A stretch of 64,000 nucleotides of DNA from Prauserella salsuginis (lineage in GTDB: Bacteria; Actinomycetota; Actinomycetes; Mycobacteriales; Pseudonocardiaceae), in contig NZ_JANBBF010000008.1 of NCBI RefSeq assembly GCF_024648885.1, forward strand, positions 310,001-374,000, read 5' to 3'. Shown one piece after another: positions 32,607 to 40,848 of this stretch. Both the position numbers and the translations under genes were made by a program. Every line of letters starts with the position of its first letter. Position 1 is the first letter of the stretch. Below the pieces are notes generated by a model. It worked only from the letters and a program-made list of their open reading frames with translations, did no database searches and was not told the DNA's origin.

Positions 32607-34337
32607 CTACAGGTGCCTGCGGGGCACGGCGTGTCCCCGTCTGCCCACGAGGAAGTCGAAATCGGCACCGGTGTCGGCCTGCCGTACGTGGGTGCGATAC
32701 AGCCACTCGTAACCGGATCCGGTCCCGGTCGGCGCCGGGCTCTCGGCGGCTCTGCGGCGGAGCTCGTCGTCGGACACGTCCATGTCGATCCGGCGGCCGG
32801 GCACGTCCAGCGTCACGCGATCACCCGTGCGCAGCAGTGACAGCGGCCCACCTCGTGCCGACTCGGGCGCGACGTGCAGCACGACCGTCCCGTAGGAGGT
32901 GCCGCTCATCCGCCCGTCGGTGATGCGCACCATGTCCCGCACTCCGGCGTCGAGCAACTTCTTCGGGATGGCCAGGTTGCCGATCTCGGGCATGCCCGGA
33001 TAACCCGCAGGCCCGGCTCCCCGCACGACGAGCACCGTCGAGGCGTCCACCGGAAGATCCGGCGAGTCGACCCTGGCGTGGTAGTCCTCGATCGTGTCGA
33101 ACACGAGCGCCGGGCCCGTGTGCCGCACCAGGTCCTCGGATGCCGCCGACACTTTGATCACCGCACCGTCCGGTGCGAGGTTGCCGCGAACGACGGCGGT
33201 GTGGGAACCGGCCTCGTGCACCGGTTCGGCCCGGGTGCGGACGACGTCGGTCCGCCAGTTCGGCGCGTCGGCGCAGTTCTCACCGAGGCTGCGGCCCGTC
33301 ACGGTGGCGGCGTCGGTGTGCAGCAGCTCCCCCAGTTCGCGGATCACCGCGGGCAGCCCGCCCGCATGGAAGAACTCCTCCATGAGGAACCGGCCGGACG
33401 GCAACAGATCCACCAGCAGCGGGACATCCGCGGCGAGCGTGTCGAAGTCGTCGAGCGCCAGCTCGACCTCCGCGCGCCCGGCGATCGCGAGCAGGTGGAC
33501 CACGGCGTTCGTCGACCCGCCGATAGCCGCGTTGACACGGATCGCGTTCTCGAACGACCGGCGGTCCACAACGGACGACGGAACGAGGCCTTGCTCCACC
33601 ATGTCGACGATCCGGCCGCCCGCCTGCTCGGCGATGCGGTGCCGCTGCGCGTCGACGGCCGGGATCGCGGCGCTGCCGGGCAACGAGAGACCGAGTGCCT
33701 CGGTCAGGCAAGCCATCGTCGAGGCGGTGCCCATCGTCGTGCAGTGCCCGGCGCTGCGGGACAGGCAAGCCTCGGCGGCAGCGAAGTCCTCCCGGCTCAT
33801 CCGGCCCGCGCGCACCTCTTCGCTGAACTGCCACACGTGCGTACCGGATCCCGCGTCGCAGCCCTGGAACTTGCCGTTCAGCATCGGGCCGCCGGTGACC
33901 ATCACCATCGGGAGGTCGGCGCTCAGCGCGCCCATCAGCTGCGCCGGGACGGTCTTGTCGCAACCCCCGAGCAGCACCACGCCGTCGAGCGGGTTGGCAC
34001 GGAGCGTCTCTTCGACGTCCATGGCCATGAGGTTGCGGAACTGCATGGCCGAGGGCCGCATCAACGTCTCGCCGAGCGAGATCGTCGGGAATTCGAACGG
34101 GACCCCACCGGCCATCAGTACCCCGCGCTTGACGGCCTCGGCGACCTGCCGCAGGTGTGCATTGCACGGAGCCAGGTCCGAGGCACTGTTCGCGATGCCG
34201 ATCACCGGACGCCCGTCGAACATCGACGCCGAGTAGCCCTGGTTGTACATCTTCGACCGATGCACGAACCCGAGCTTGCCGTCGAGCCCGAACCACGCCT
34301 GGCTGCGACGGTCGGACCGGGTGTGTTCTGACGCCAT
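32607..34337 (-). CDS. IlvD/Edd family sugar-acid dehydratase
   Basis: A 576-residue Fe-S dehydratase of the IlvD/Edd superfamily, in the sugar-acid (arabinonate/xylonate/galactonate-type) branch by length and ending. The three cluster cysteines are visible: Cys58 (DLAPCNAH), Cys126 (LLGGCDKT) and Cys199 (GHCTTMGTAST). ITDGRMSGTSYGTVVLHVAPE is the C-terminal signature and GYEWLYRTHVRQADTGADF the typical tail of the sugar-acid branch. It should dehydrate an aldonate to a 2-keto-3-deoxy aldonate, feeding the aldolase gene 39 bp downstream. ATG at 34337 follows GGTGGAG. The 132-bp upstream gap holds the regulator's repeated motif. Confidence 0.9.
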   Translation of the reverse strand: MASEHTRSDRRSQAWFGLDGKLGFVHRSKMYNQGYSASMFDGRPVIGIANSASDLAPCNAHLRQVAEAVKRGVLMAGGVPFEFPTISLGETLMRPSAMQFRNLMAMDVEETLRANPLDGVVLLGGCDKTVPAQLMGALSADLPMVMVTGGPMLNGKFQGCDAGSGTHVWQFSEEVRAGRMSREDFAAAEACLSRSAGHCTTMGTASTMACLTEALGLSLPGSAAIPAVDAQRHRIAEQAGGRIVDMVEQGLVPSSVVDRRSFENAIRVNAAIGGSTNAVVHLLAIAGRAEVELALDDFDTLAADVPLLVDLLPSGRFLMEEFFHAGGLPAVIRELGELLHTDAATVTGRSLGENCADAPNWRTDVVRTRAEPVHEAGSHTAVVRGNLAPDGAVIKVSAASEDLVRHTGPALVFDTIEDYHARVDSPDLPVDASTVLVVRGAGPAGYPGMPEIGNLAIPKKLLDAGVRDMVRITDGRMSGTSYGTVVLHVAPESARGGPLSLLRTGDRVTLDVPGRRIDMDVSDDELRRRAAESPAPTGTGSGYEWLYRTHVRQADTGADFDFLVGRRGHAVPRRHL

Positions 34338-34360
34338 CGTCACTCCACCGTGAGCACTCT

Positions 34361-34411
34361 GTGCATGCAATGAACTTGTGCAGCATATGATCTAGCCAAA
34401 TTACATGCAAT
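34361..34411 (-). promoter_or_regulatory. Candidate GntR operators upstream of the dehydratase operon
   Basis: TTACATGCAAT at 34401-34411 is identical to the 11-bp motif at the gntR promoter (36281-36291). A related GTGCATGCAAT is at 34361-34371, exactly 40 bp (about four helical turns) away. Both precede the dehydratase start at 34337 and share the minus-strand core ATTGCATG. This is the likely control region of the five-gene catabolic run. Confidence 0.7.
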
Positions 34412-34469
34412 ATCCACCGGCTCCATGCATCGTTCGACCGCGGGCGCGCGGCCGTCCATGCGCCGACGC

Positions 34470-35606
34470 TCAGGCCACGGCACGGTCCTCGGACTCGGTG
34501 ACCGCTGCCACGGCGGCCTCGTCGAGCCGGACCCCGAGCCCGGTCCGCCCTGGCACGTCGATCACCCCGCCGGACGGCGTAGGCGGATCACGGAGCAGCG
34601 GATCGCGCAGCGGGTTGTCCCTGACGTCGTACTCGACCGCGGCCACCGGCTCGGCCAGGGCGGCGAGCTGCAACGTGGCGGCGAAGGCGACCGCTCCCCC
34701 GTACAGGTGCGGGAAGACCCGCTTGCCGTGCGCCGCCGCGAGCTGGCAGATCGCCATCGTCTCGGTCAACCCGCCGGTCTTGGCCAGATCCGGTTGCAGA
34801 ATCGCGACCGCAGGCGACGCGGCGAGGGAACGGAACTCCTCGACGCCGTAGTGGTTCTCTCCCGTGGCGAGGACCAGCCCGGTGCGCCGGTGCAGCTCCT
34901 CGAGCCCGTCGAGCGGATTGCCGCGCAGCGGTTCCTCGAGCCACGCCACATCCGCGTCCCGGAGCAACGGCGCCATCGCGACCGCCTCGGCCACATCCCA
35001 CGCCTGGTTCGCGTCGGCGTACAAGGCCACATCGGGGCCCACCGCATCGCGCGCGGCCGCGAGGTTGCGCTCGTCGGTCGCGCGGCCGAAGCCGAGTTTG
35101 ACCTTCACCGCGGTGTGTCCTGCCGCCACGCACGACCGCGCCATGGCCCCGACGTGATCGGGCCCGAGACTGCTCGCGTACACCGGAACTCGGTCCCGGA
35201 CCCTGCCCGCCCCGAGTGCCGCGACCGCACACCCCGCACGCTGTCCCGCGAGGTCCCACAGCGCGAGGTCGGCGCCGCTGATGGCCTGCCGGATCGGACC
35301 CGGCGCGCCCCACTGCCTGCCCAGCGGGTCCAGCTGCGTGCACAGGCGCCGGTGCAGCGCCGCGATCCGCGTCGCGTCCTCACCCCGCAGCAGCGGGAAC
35401 ACACCCTCCCGCAGGGTCGCCACCCGTTCCCGCACGGCCCACGGCGGATAGTTGGTCCAGCTCTCCCCCCTGCCGGTGAGTCCGTCGTCGGTGGTCAGCT
35501 CCACCAGCACCGCGGAACGGTGGCGCAACGGGGAGAACGACATCGCGATGCCGTCGCCGACCGGGGCGCGCATGACCCGCAGGCGCGCGTCGACGATGCG
35601 GCTCAT
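34470..35606 (-). CDS. Mandelate racemase/galactonate dehydratase-like enolase-superfamily enzyme
   Basis: A 378-residue enolase-superfamily protein of the mandelate-racemase subgroup. The base motif KVK is at residues 168-170 (GHTAVKVKLGFG). Mg2+ ligands are Asp198 (LYADANQAW), Glu224/225 (WLEEPL) and Glu250 (ATGENHYG). The second base dyad is Asp273 (LQPDLAKTGGL) and His300 (FPHLYGG). Acid-sugar dehydratases such as DgoD belong here; the precise aldonate is unknown. Having both this and an IlvD/Edd dehydratase suggests two epimeric substrates feeding one keto-deoxy acid. The ATG at 35606 overlaps the gntR stop (ATGA), so it is coupled to the regulator. Confidence 0.88.
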   Translation of the reverse strand: MSRIVDARLRVMRAPVGDGIAMSFSPLRHRSAVLVELTTDDGLTGRGESWTNYPPWAVRERVATLREGVFPLLRGEDATRIAALHRRLCTQLDPLGRQWGAPGPIRQAISGADLALWDLAGQRAGCAVAALGAGRVRDRVPVYASSLGPDHVGAMARSCVAAGHTAVKVKLGFGRATDERNLAAARDAVGPDVALYADANQAWDVAEAVAMAPLLRDADVAWLEEPLRGNPLDGLEELHRRTGLVLATGENHYGVEEFRSLAASPAVAILQPDLAKTGGLTETMAICQLAAAHGKRVFPHLYGGAVAFAATLQLAALAEPVAAVEYDVRDNPLRDPLLRDPPTPSGGVIDVPGRTGLGVRLDEAAVAAVTESEDRAVA

Positions 35607-36271
35607 GCACCCGCCTCGGCCTGCTGTTGCAACAGGGCCCGCAACCGGAAGATGTGGGCGCGCGCCGCCTGTTCAGCGGCCGTGGCGTCGCCGGCGTCGA
35701 TCGCGGTGAGGATTGCACGGTGGTCGTCGAGCGCCTGCCGGGGCCCCGAGGTCACCGTCGTCGTGCGCATGGCGAGCCGGACCTGCGTCTGCACATCATC
35801 CAGGAGCCGGACGACCTCGGCGTTGCCGCAGGCCTCCCGGATGAGCCGGTGGAACCGCAGGTCCGCCTCGGTGCTCGCCGCGAGATCCGCCGTGCGCGTG
35901 GCGGCCTCGTGATCCTCGAGCGTCTCCTGGAGTGCTCGCACCAGCCTGCGGCCGGCGTTCTCGACCGCCAACCGGGCCGCCAGCCCTTCGAGCACCTCCC
36001 GGACCTCGTAGATCGCGACCAGTTCGGCCGCCCCCACGTACGCAACGACGGCACCCCTGCGCGGTTCCTCCCTGGCGAGGCGCTCCTGAACCAGCCGCAA
36101 CACCGCGTCGCGCACCGGACTGCGGCTGACCTCCAGTCGTTCGGCGAGCGCGGGCACACTCAGCCGCGCACCCGGGGGAAGCTCACCCGTGAAGATCATC
36201 TCGCGCAGTCGTTCGCAGACCGCGTCGGCGACCCTCGTCCGGGCCGCGGTCGTCTCGTTCACTCCGGCCAT
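35603..36271 (-). CDS. GntR-family regulator with FCD domain, of the sugar-acid cluster
   Basis: A 222-residue FadR-subfamily repressor. The winged helix is at about residues 12-75 (VCERLREMIFTGELPPGARL, LEVSRSPVRDAVLRLVQE), and the helical FCD ligand domain (LRFHRLIREACGNAEVV, HRAILTAIDAGDATAAEQA) follows. FCD regulators typically respond to organic and sugar acids; DgoR of E. coli is one. The -10-like TAAAAT (36283-36278) is 6 nt before the ATG and overlaps the motif TTACATGCAAT, implying leaderless transcription and autorepression. The dehydratase gene follows with an ATGA overlap. Confidence 0.9.
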   Translation of the reverse strand: MAGVNETTAARTRVADAVCERLREMIFTGELPPGARLSVPALAERLEVSRSPVRDAVLRLVQERLAREEPRRGAVVAYVGAAELVAIYEVREVLEGLAARLAVENAGRRLVRALQETLEDHEAATRTADLAASTEADLRFHRLIREACGNAEVVRLLDDVQTQVRLAMRTTTVTSGPRQALDDHRAILTAIDAGDATAAEQAARAHIFRLRALLQQQAEAGA

Positions 36272-36277
36272 GACCCG

Positions 36278-36306
36278 ATTTTACATGCAATCGCAGCCCG
36301 TTACAT
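36278..36306 (-). promoter_or_regulatory. Promoter and operator of the GntR gene
   Basis: Minus-strand TAAAAT (36283-36278) is a -10 element 6 nt from the start codon. The plus-strand motif TTACATGCAAT (36281-36291) overlaps it, and a half-copy TTACAT (36301-36306) lies at the -35 position with a 17-bp spacer. A bound dimer would cover both promoter elements. Confidence 0.6.
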
Positions 36307-36399
36307 TCCCTGAGCAGGTCACGCGCCGAGGTGCGATCCACCCCGGCCCGACCGCGCCGCGCCCGGCACTCCCCACCGGCACCGCCCTACGATGCCGCC

Positions 36400-37017
36400 A
36401 TGCCGCTCGCGTTCGCCTGCATCGTCGTCCTGTTCGGGACGGGTGCCGTCGTCGCGGGCGGACGGTCGCCGACCGCCGTCGACGCACCCGTGGCCGCGTT
36501 CGCCGAACGGTTCGACACGGGCGTGCTCACCGCCCTGGTGCTACCGACCGAGCCTCCGGTGTGGCTGGCGATCCTCGCACTGCTCACCGGAGGCGCACTG
36601 TGGCGGCGCCGCTGGGATCTCGCGGCAGCGGCCGTCGCCTGCCCCGCGCTGACCATCGCCCTGACCACCTGGGTGTGCAAACCGCTGTTCGCCCGCTGGT
36701 ACGACGACCACCTCGCCTACCCCAGCGGGCACACCGCCGCCCTCGTCTCGACACTCACCGTGGCGATCCTGATGGCCCCGCCCTCGTGGCGCCGCATGCT
36801 CGTGGCCGCCGCCGTCGCGCTGACGGCACTCGCCGGACTCGGCATGGTCGGCCTCGGCTACCACTACGCCACCGACGTCGTGGGAGGTGCCGCGCTCGCC
36901 GTGGCCGCGACGCTCATCGTGGCGAGGCTGGCTGTCGTGGCGCGACTAGCCGTGCGAGACCGGCGCGGACGCCTCGGCGTCCCGCGCGAGAGCCGTGAGC
37001 CTGCTGACGGCGCGTAG
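36400..37017 (+). CDS. PAP2-superfamily phosphatase, membrane protein
   Basis: A 205-residue polytopic phosphatidic-acid-phosphatase type 2 protein that dephosphorylates lipid phosphates or pyrophosphates at the membrane. The three catalytic motifs are KPLFARWYDDH (modified KX6RP), YPSGHTAALVS, and GLGYHYATDVVGGAAL with the catalytic His. Five to six helices are predicted. The first motif lacks the usual final RP, reading KPLFARW. ATG at 36400 has TACGAT (36388-36393) 6 nt upstream, so it is probably leaderless. Its 3' end overlaps the convergent zapE gene by 72 bp. Confidence 0.85.
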   Translation: MPLAFACIVVLFGTGAVVAGGRSPTAVDAPVAAFAERFDTGVLTALVLPTEPPVWLAILALLTGGALWRRRWDLAAAAVACPALTIALTTWVCKPLFARWYDDHLAYPSGHTAALVSTLTVAILMAPPSWRRMLVAAAVALTALAGLGMVGLGYHYATDVVGGAALAVAATLIVARLAVVARLAVRDRRGRLGVPRESREPADGA

Positions 37018-38001
37018 GTACTTCTTGCGGTAGCCGCCGGCCAGCATCTCCGGGGTGAACAGCGCGTCGAGCGAGCCGCCGGACACCAGCACCGGGATCG
37101 CCCGGTCGTAGAGCCGGTCGGCCAGTGCCACCAGCCGCAGCGCGATGGCCTGGTCGTCGGCGGCGCGGATGCCGCGGATGTGCACCGCCGGCACCCCGTC
37201 GACCAGCCGGCCGTACGCGGACGGATGCAGGCTCGCCAGGTGCTCGCACAGCGCGTCGAAGTCGTCGAGTGTCGAGCCGGGGCGCTGCTCGGCCGACGCG
37301 AGAAGCGTGTCCTCGGACAGTGCCGCGGGTGGCTCGGGCAGGCCGCGGTGCCGGTAGTCGGGTCCGTCGACGCGCACGACGCCGAACTTCGCCGACAACG
37401 CCTGGATCTCCCGTAGGAAGTCCTCGGCCGCGAAGCGGCCCTCCCCCAGCTTGTCCGGCAGCGTGTTCGAGGTGGCGGCGACGAACACGCCCGCCGCCGT
37501 CAACTCCTTGAGCAGCCGGCCGACCAGCATGGTGTCGCCCGGATCGTCGAGTTCGAACTCGTCGATCGCCAGTAGCCGGTGCTCCGACAGCCGCCGCACC
37601 GCCTCCCCGAACCCGAGCGCGCCCACGACGTGGGTCAGTTCGACGAACGTGCCGTACGACTTCGGCCCGGGCACCGCGTGCCAGATCGACGCCAGCAGGT
37701 GAGTCTTGCCGACCCCGAAGCCGCCGTCCAGGTACAGCCCGAGCTTGCCGTCGCCCGCATCGCCGCCGGATCCCCTGCGGCCGAACAGCCCGCGCAGCCC
37801 GGACCGCTTGGCGCCGGCCGCGCCGACACGCTCGGCGAACGCACCGCAGTCGGTGATCGCCGCGGCCTGACTCGGCTCATCGGGATTGGGAATGTAGGTC
37901 GAGAGCCGCACATCGTCGAACCGCGGCGGGGGCACGAGCGTGGTGATCAGCTCGTCCGCGCCGATCTCGGGACGACGCTCGGTCAGCTTCTCGACAGCCA
38001 T
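36946..38001 (-). CDS. zapE: Cell division protein ZapE (AFG1-like ATPase)
   Basis: A 351-residue AFG1-type P-loop ATPase. ZapE of E. coli binds FtsZ and acts at the constricting ring; the actinobacterial role is inferred. Walker A is GGFGVGKTHLLASIWH, Walker B is RLLAIDEFELDDPGD, sensor 1 is FVAATSNTLPDKLGEGRF, and FLREIQALSAKFGVVRVDG is the C-terminal family block. ATG at 38001 has TAACCT (38014-38009) 7 nt upstream and no strong ribosome site, indicating a leaderless mRNA. The frame could extend to 38115 but conserved sequence starts after 38001. It overlaps the PAP2 gene tail to tail. Confidence 0.9.
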   Translation of the reverse strand: MAVEKLTERRPEIGADELITTLVPPPRFDDVRLSTYIPNPDEPSQAAAITDCGAFAERVGAAGAKRSGLRGLFGRRGSGGDAGDGKLGLYLDGGFGVGKTHLLASIWHAVPGPKSYGTFVELTHVVGALGFGEAVRRLSEHRLLAIDEFELDDPGDTMLVGRLLKELTAAGVFVAATSNTLPDKLGEGRFAAEDFLREIQALSAKFGVVRVDGPDYRHRGLPEPPAALSEDTLLASAEQRPGSTLDDFDALCEHLASLHPSAYGRLVDGVPAVHIRGIRAADDQAIALRLVALADRLYDRAIPVLVSGGSLDALFTPEMLAGGYRKKYLRAVSRLTALARDAEASAPVSHG

Positions 38002-38109
38002 GTTCCTCAGGTTAGTCCTCGCCCCCACCCGTCCCGTCCCCGATGTGACCTGGGCCGCCAAGCGCCCAACGGTGCTGCGGACCGCGACGGCACATGCTGG
38101 GATGGCGGA

Positions 38110-38901
38110 GTGCATCAGCTGTGGCCCCTGCCGACCGCATCCGATCCCGGCACGACATCCGATCCCGGCGCCGGATCCGCCGCTCCGCCGGAACTGTCCG
38201 ACGAGGACCTCGAAGCGCTCTACGGCTACCCCGCCGACCTCGGCCGCCCGTGGGTCCAGGCCAATTTCGTCACCTCCGCCGACGGAGCGGTGAGCGTCGA
38301 CGAACGGTCCGACGGCCTGTCCAGCACGGCCGACAAGCGAGTGTTCCTACTCGGCCGCGACCTGGCCGACGTCGTGCTCGTGGGTGCGGGCACCGCGCTG
38401 GCCGAGAACTACGGCGGCGCCCGCACCACCGAGACCCGCCGGGCACGCAGACACCGCCACGGTCTGTCGGACGTGCCGCCGATCGCCGTCGTCACCCGCC
38501 GCTGTTCGATCCCGCCGGACGCGCCGGTCATCACCGACACCGCGGTGCCCACCCTGGTCGTCACGGCCGCCGACGCACCCGCCGACCGCAGGGCCGCGCT
38601 CGCCGACGCGGGCGCCGAGGTACTGCTAGCCGGGGAGGACACGGTGGACCCGGCCACGGCGATCCGCCTGCTCGACGAACGCGGCCTCCGCCGTATCGAC
38701 TGCGAGGGCGGACCGCACCTGCTGGCCTCCCTCGTGGCCGCAGACCTGGTCGACCAGCTGTGCCTGACCTACGCGCCGCTGCTGGCCGGGCCCGGACCGG
38801 GCCGGATCGTCGCGGGTCTGCCCTCGACGCCCCGGGACATGACGCTGCGGTCGCTGCTGCACGAGGACGGGTTCCTGCTCGCCCGCTACCGGCGAGCCTG
38901 A
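38110..38901 (+). CDS. Pyrimidine reductase family protein (RibD C-terminal domain)
   Basis: A 263-residue stand-alone RibD_C-domain protein. In riboflavin synthesis this domain reduces 5-amino-6-ribosylamino-uracil 5'-phosphate with NADPH, and actinobacteria carry several single-domain homologues of uncertain role. Sequence marks are RPWVQANFVTSADGAVSVD, VFLLGRDLADVVLVGAGTAL, GGPHLLASLVAADLVDQLCL and LTYAPLLAGPG. GTG at 38110 gives the N terminus HQLWPLPT; a poor TGGGAT element lies 6 nt upstream. It diverges from zapE. No other riboflavin gene is nearby. Confidence 0.82.
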   Translation: MHQLWPLPTASDPGTTSDPGAGSAAPPELSDEDLEALYGYPADLGRPWVQANFVTSADGAVSVDERSDGLSSTADKRVFLLGRDLADVVLVGAGTALAENYGGARTTETRRARRHRHGLSDVPPIAVVTRRCSIPPDAPVITDTAVPTLVVTAADAPADRRAALADAGAEVLLAGEDTVDPATAIRLLDERGLRRIDCEGGPHLLASLVAADLVDQLCLTYAPLLAGPGPGRIVAGLPSTPRDMTLRSLLHEDGFLLARYRRA

Positions 38902-39152
38902 CACGGTGACGGGGACGGCCCGCCCCCGTCACGTACGCGGGCTTCCGGCCCGGCAGGCGGCCGCCGGACCAGCCGTCCCGGAACGACCCTGCGCGCCGCC
39001 CGGTCCGGAAGCATTGCCACCGGGCGGCCCTCACGGCGTGCTCACCGCCGCCGTGCGACAGTAACGCCGCGCACCGGCCTCGGTGCGCCGTAGCCGGTGC
39101 GCGCCCGCTCAGCGCGGGGCACCGCCGAACGACCCGAGTGAGGACCTGACCG

Positions 39153-40694
39153 TTGCCGCGCCGCCATCCGCCACGTCGCCGGTACCGACGGGCCGTGCTG
39201 GCCGCCCTGCTGCCCGTCCTCGTCGTCGCAGGCTGCACGGTCGGCCCCTCGACCCGGCCCGCCGTCGTCCAGAACGACGCCCCGGCGCCCACCGGCCGCG
39301 ACCGGGAGGAGTCACAGCAGCCGTTGCCGCCGCTCGGCGAGCCCGGACCGTCCGCACTCGACTGGTCGGACTGTGCGGCCGACACCCGGCAGCAGTTGGG
39401 CGGCGCCGCACGCCGGAACCTGACCTACGAATGTGCGTACCTCACGACCACCCTCGATCCGCCGGGCATGCCGGGGCAGGGACTGGCCCGCATGTCGGTC
39501 CTGAAGGCCGGCAACGGCCCGGTGCCGCTGGTCGTGGTCAACGACGTCGACGGCCGGCCCGGCACGCTGTACGCGGCGCAGCTGGCCGCGACGCTGCCCG
39601 ACGAGCTGCTGGAACGGTTCTCGCTCATCGGCGTGGACCGTCGCGGCACGGGCGGTTCCGACGCCGTGCGCTGTATCCCGTCCGACGAACGCGCGACGCT
39701 GCTCGACAGTGACCCGTCGGCCGGGGTCGAACGGCCGCTGGACGCCGCCCGCACCGCGGGGCAGCAGTGCGCCATCGCGCTCGAGGACGAACAGGGCGCC
39801 CTCGACAGTGAACGCACCACCAGCGACCTCGACACGCTCCGCGAGCACCTCGGCATGGACCGGCTCCACGCTCTGGGCCACGGCGAGGGTTCCCGCGTGC
39901 TCGCGATGTACAGCGCCCGCTTCCCCGGCAAGACCGGGCGGATGGTTCTCGACGGGATGCCGGACCCGTCCGACGATCAGGCAGGCGTGCTGGGTGGTGT
40001 CGCCCGTGACGCGGAAGCCACCCTCGACGCCGCGGGCGAGCAGCTCGGCCGCGATCTGCGCGCCGACGTGACCGCGCTGACCGACCGGCTCGGCCGCGGC
40101 GCGCCGCCGACCTCCGACGGCTACCGGCTCACCCCGCAGCTCGCCCTCCGCGCGGTGCTGACCGGGCTGGCCGACCGGGATCGCTGGTCCGACCTGGCCG
40201 ACGCCGTCGCCTCGGCGCGCGCCGGCGACCCGAACCCGCTGTTCCGGTTCGTCCGCCCGCACCTCGTCGAGGATCAGGCCTCGGCCGCCCGGCTCGACGG
40301 CACGATCGCGACACGATGCAACGACACGGCCACCCGACTGCCTGCGGACCAGCTGGCCTCGACCGCCCGCAAGCTGGCGCGCGACCATCCCGTCTTCGGC
40401 GCGACCGTCGCCCAGGAACTCGTGTGGTGCAGCCCGTGGCCCACCCGGTCCGACCGGAGCGGCGGGATCGCCTCCGACAAGGCCCCGCCCATCGTGGTCG
40501 CCAGCACCGAGACCGATCCGGTCACGCCGGGGAAGGGAACCGTCCGGGCCGCGGACCAGATGCCGTCCGCGGTGCAGGTGTCGTGGAAGGGAGCCGGACA
40601 CGGCGCGCTGAGCTCGTCGTGTGTGACCGACGCGGTCCGAGGCTTCCTCGTCGACGGCGACGTGCCGCGGGACGGCACGCTCTGCCCGGCCTGA
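39153..40694 (+). CDS. Lipoprotein alpha/beta-hydrolase (tripeptidyl aminopeptidase-like) with missing nucleophile
   Basis: A 513-residue exported protein. The signal peptide ends in a lipobox LVVAGC with lipidated Cys28. The rest has the fold of SlpD/Tap-type secreted peptidases (FSLIGVDRRGTGGSDAV, DLDTLREHLGMDRLHALG). At the nucleophile elbow the sequence reads GHGEGSR (242-248), so position 244, normally Ser in GXSXG, is Gly. The Asp (ASTETDPVTP) and His (KGAGHGALSS) remain. It may be a catalytically dead homologue. The start is TTG at 39153, giving a good Arg-rich signal start; GTG 39195 would lose it. Cysteines suggest disulfides. Confidence 0.82.
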   Translation: MPRRHPPRRRYRRAVLAALLPVLVVAGCTVGPSTRPAVVQNDAPAPTGRDREESQQPLPPLGEPGPSALDWSDCAADTRQQLGGAARRNLTYECAYLTTTLDPPGMPGQGLARMSVLKAGNGPVPLVVVNDVDGRPGTLYAAQLAATLPDELLERFSLIGVDRRGTGGSDAVRCIPSDERATLLDSDPSAGVERPLDAARTAGQQCAIALEDEQGALDSERTTSDLDTLREHLGMDRLHALGHGEGSRVLAMYSARFPGKTGRMVLDGMPDPSDDQAGVLGGVARDAEATLDAAGEQLGRDLRADVTALTDRLGRGAPPTSDGYRLTPQLALRAVLTGLADRDRWSDLADAVASARAGDPNPLFRFVRPHLVEDQASAARLDGTIATRCNDTATRLPADQLASTARKLARDHPVFGATVAQELVWCSPWPTRSDRSGGIASDKAPPIVVASTETDPVTPGKGTVRAADQMPSAVQVSWKGAGHGALSSSCVTDAVRGFLVDGDVPRDGTLCPA

Positions 40695-40848
40695 CCCGAT
40701 CCTCGGGACGGCCCGACACCCCGGGTCGGCCGGCTCCGGCTCCGGACCGCGCCATCGGTTCCCCGTCCCGGGCTCGCGCGGGCCGTGCCCACCGGTGTCG
40801 ATCATGACAGGCGCCCGGCCCGCGATCACTTGACGGAGGGCATGGGGA

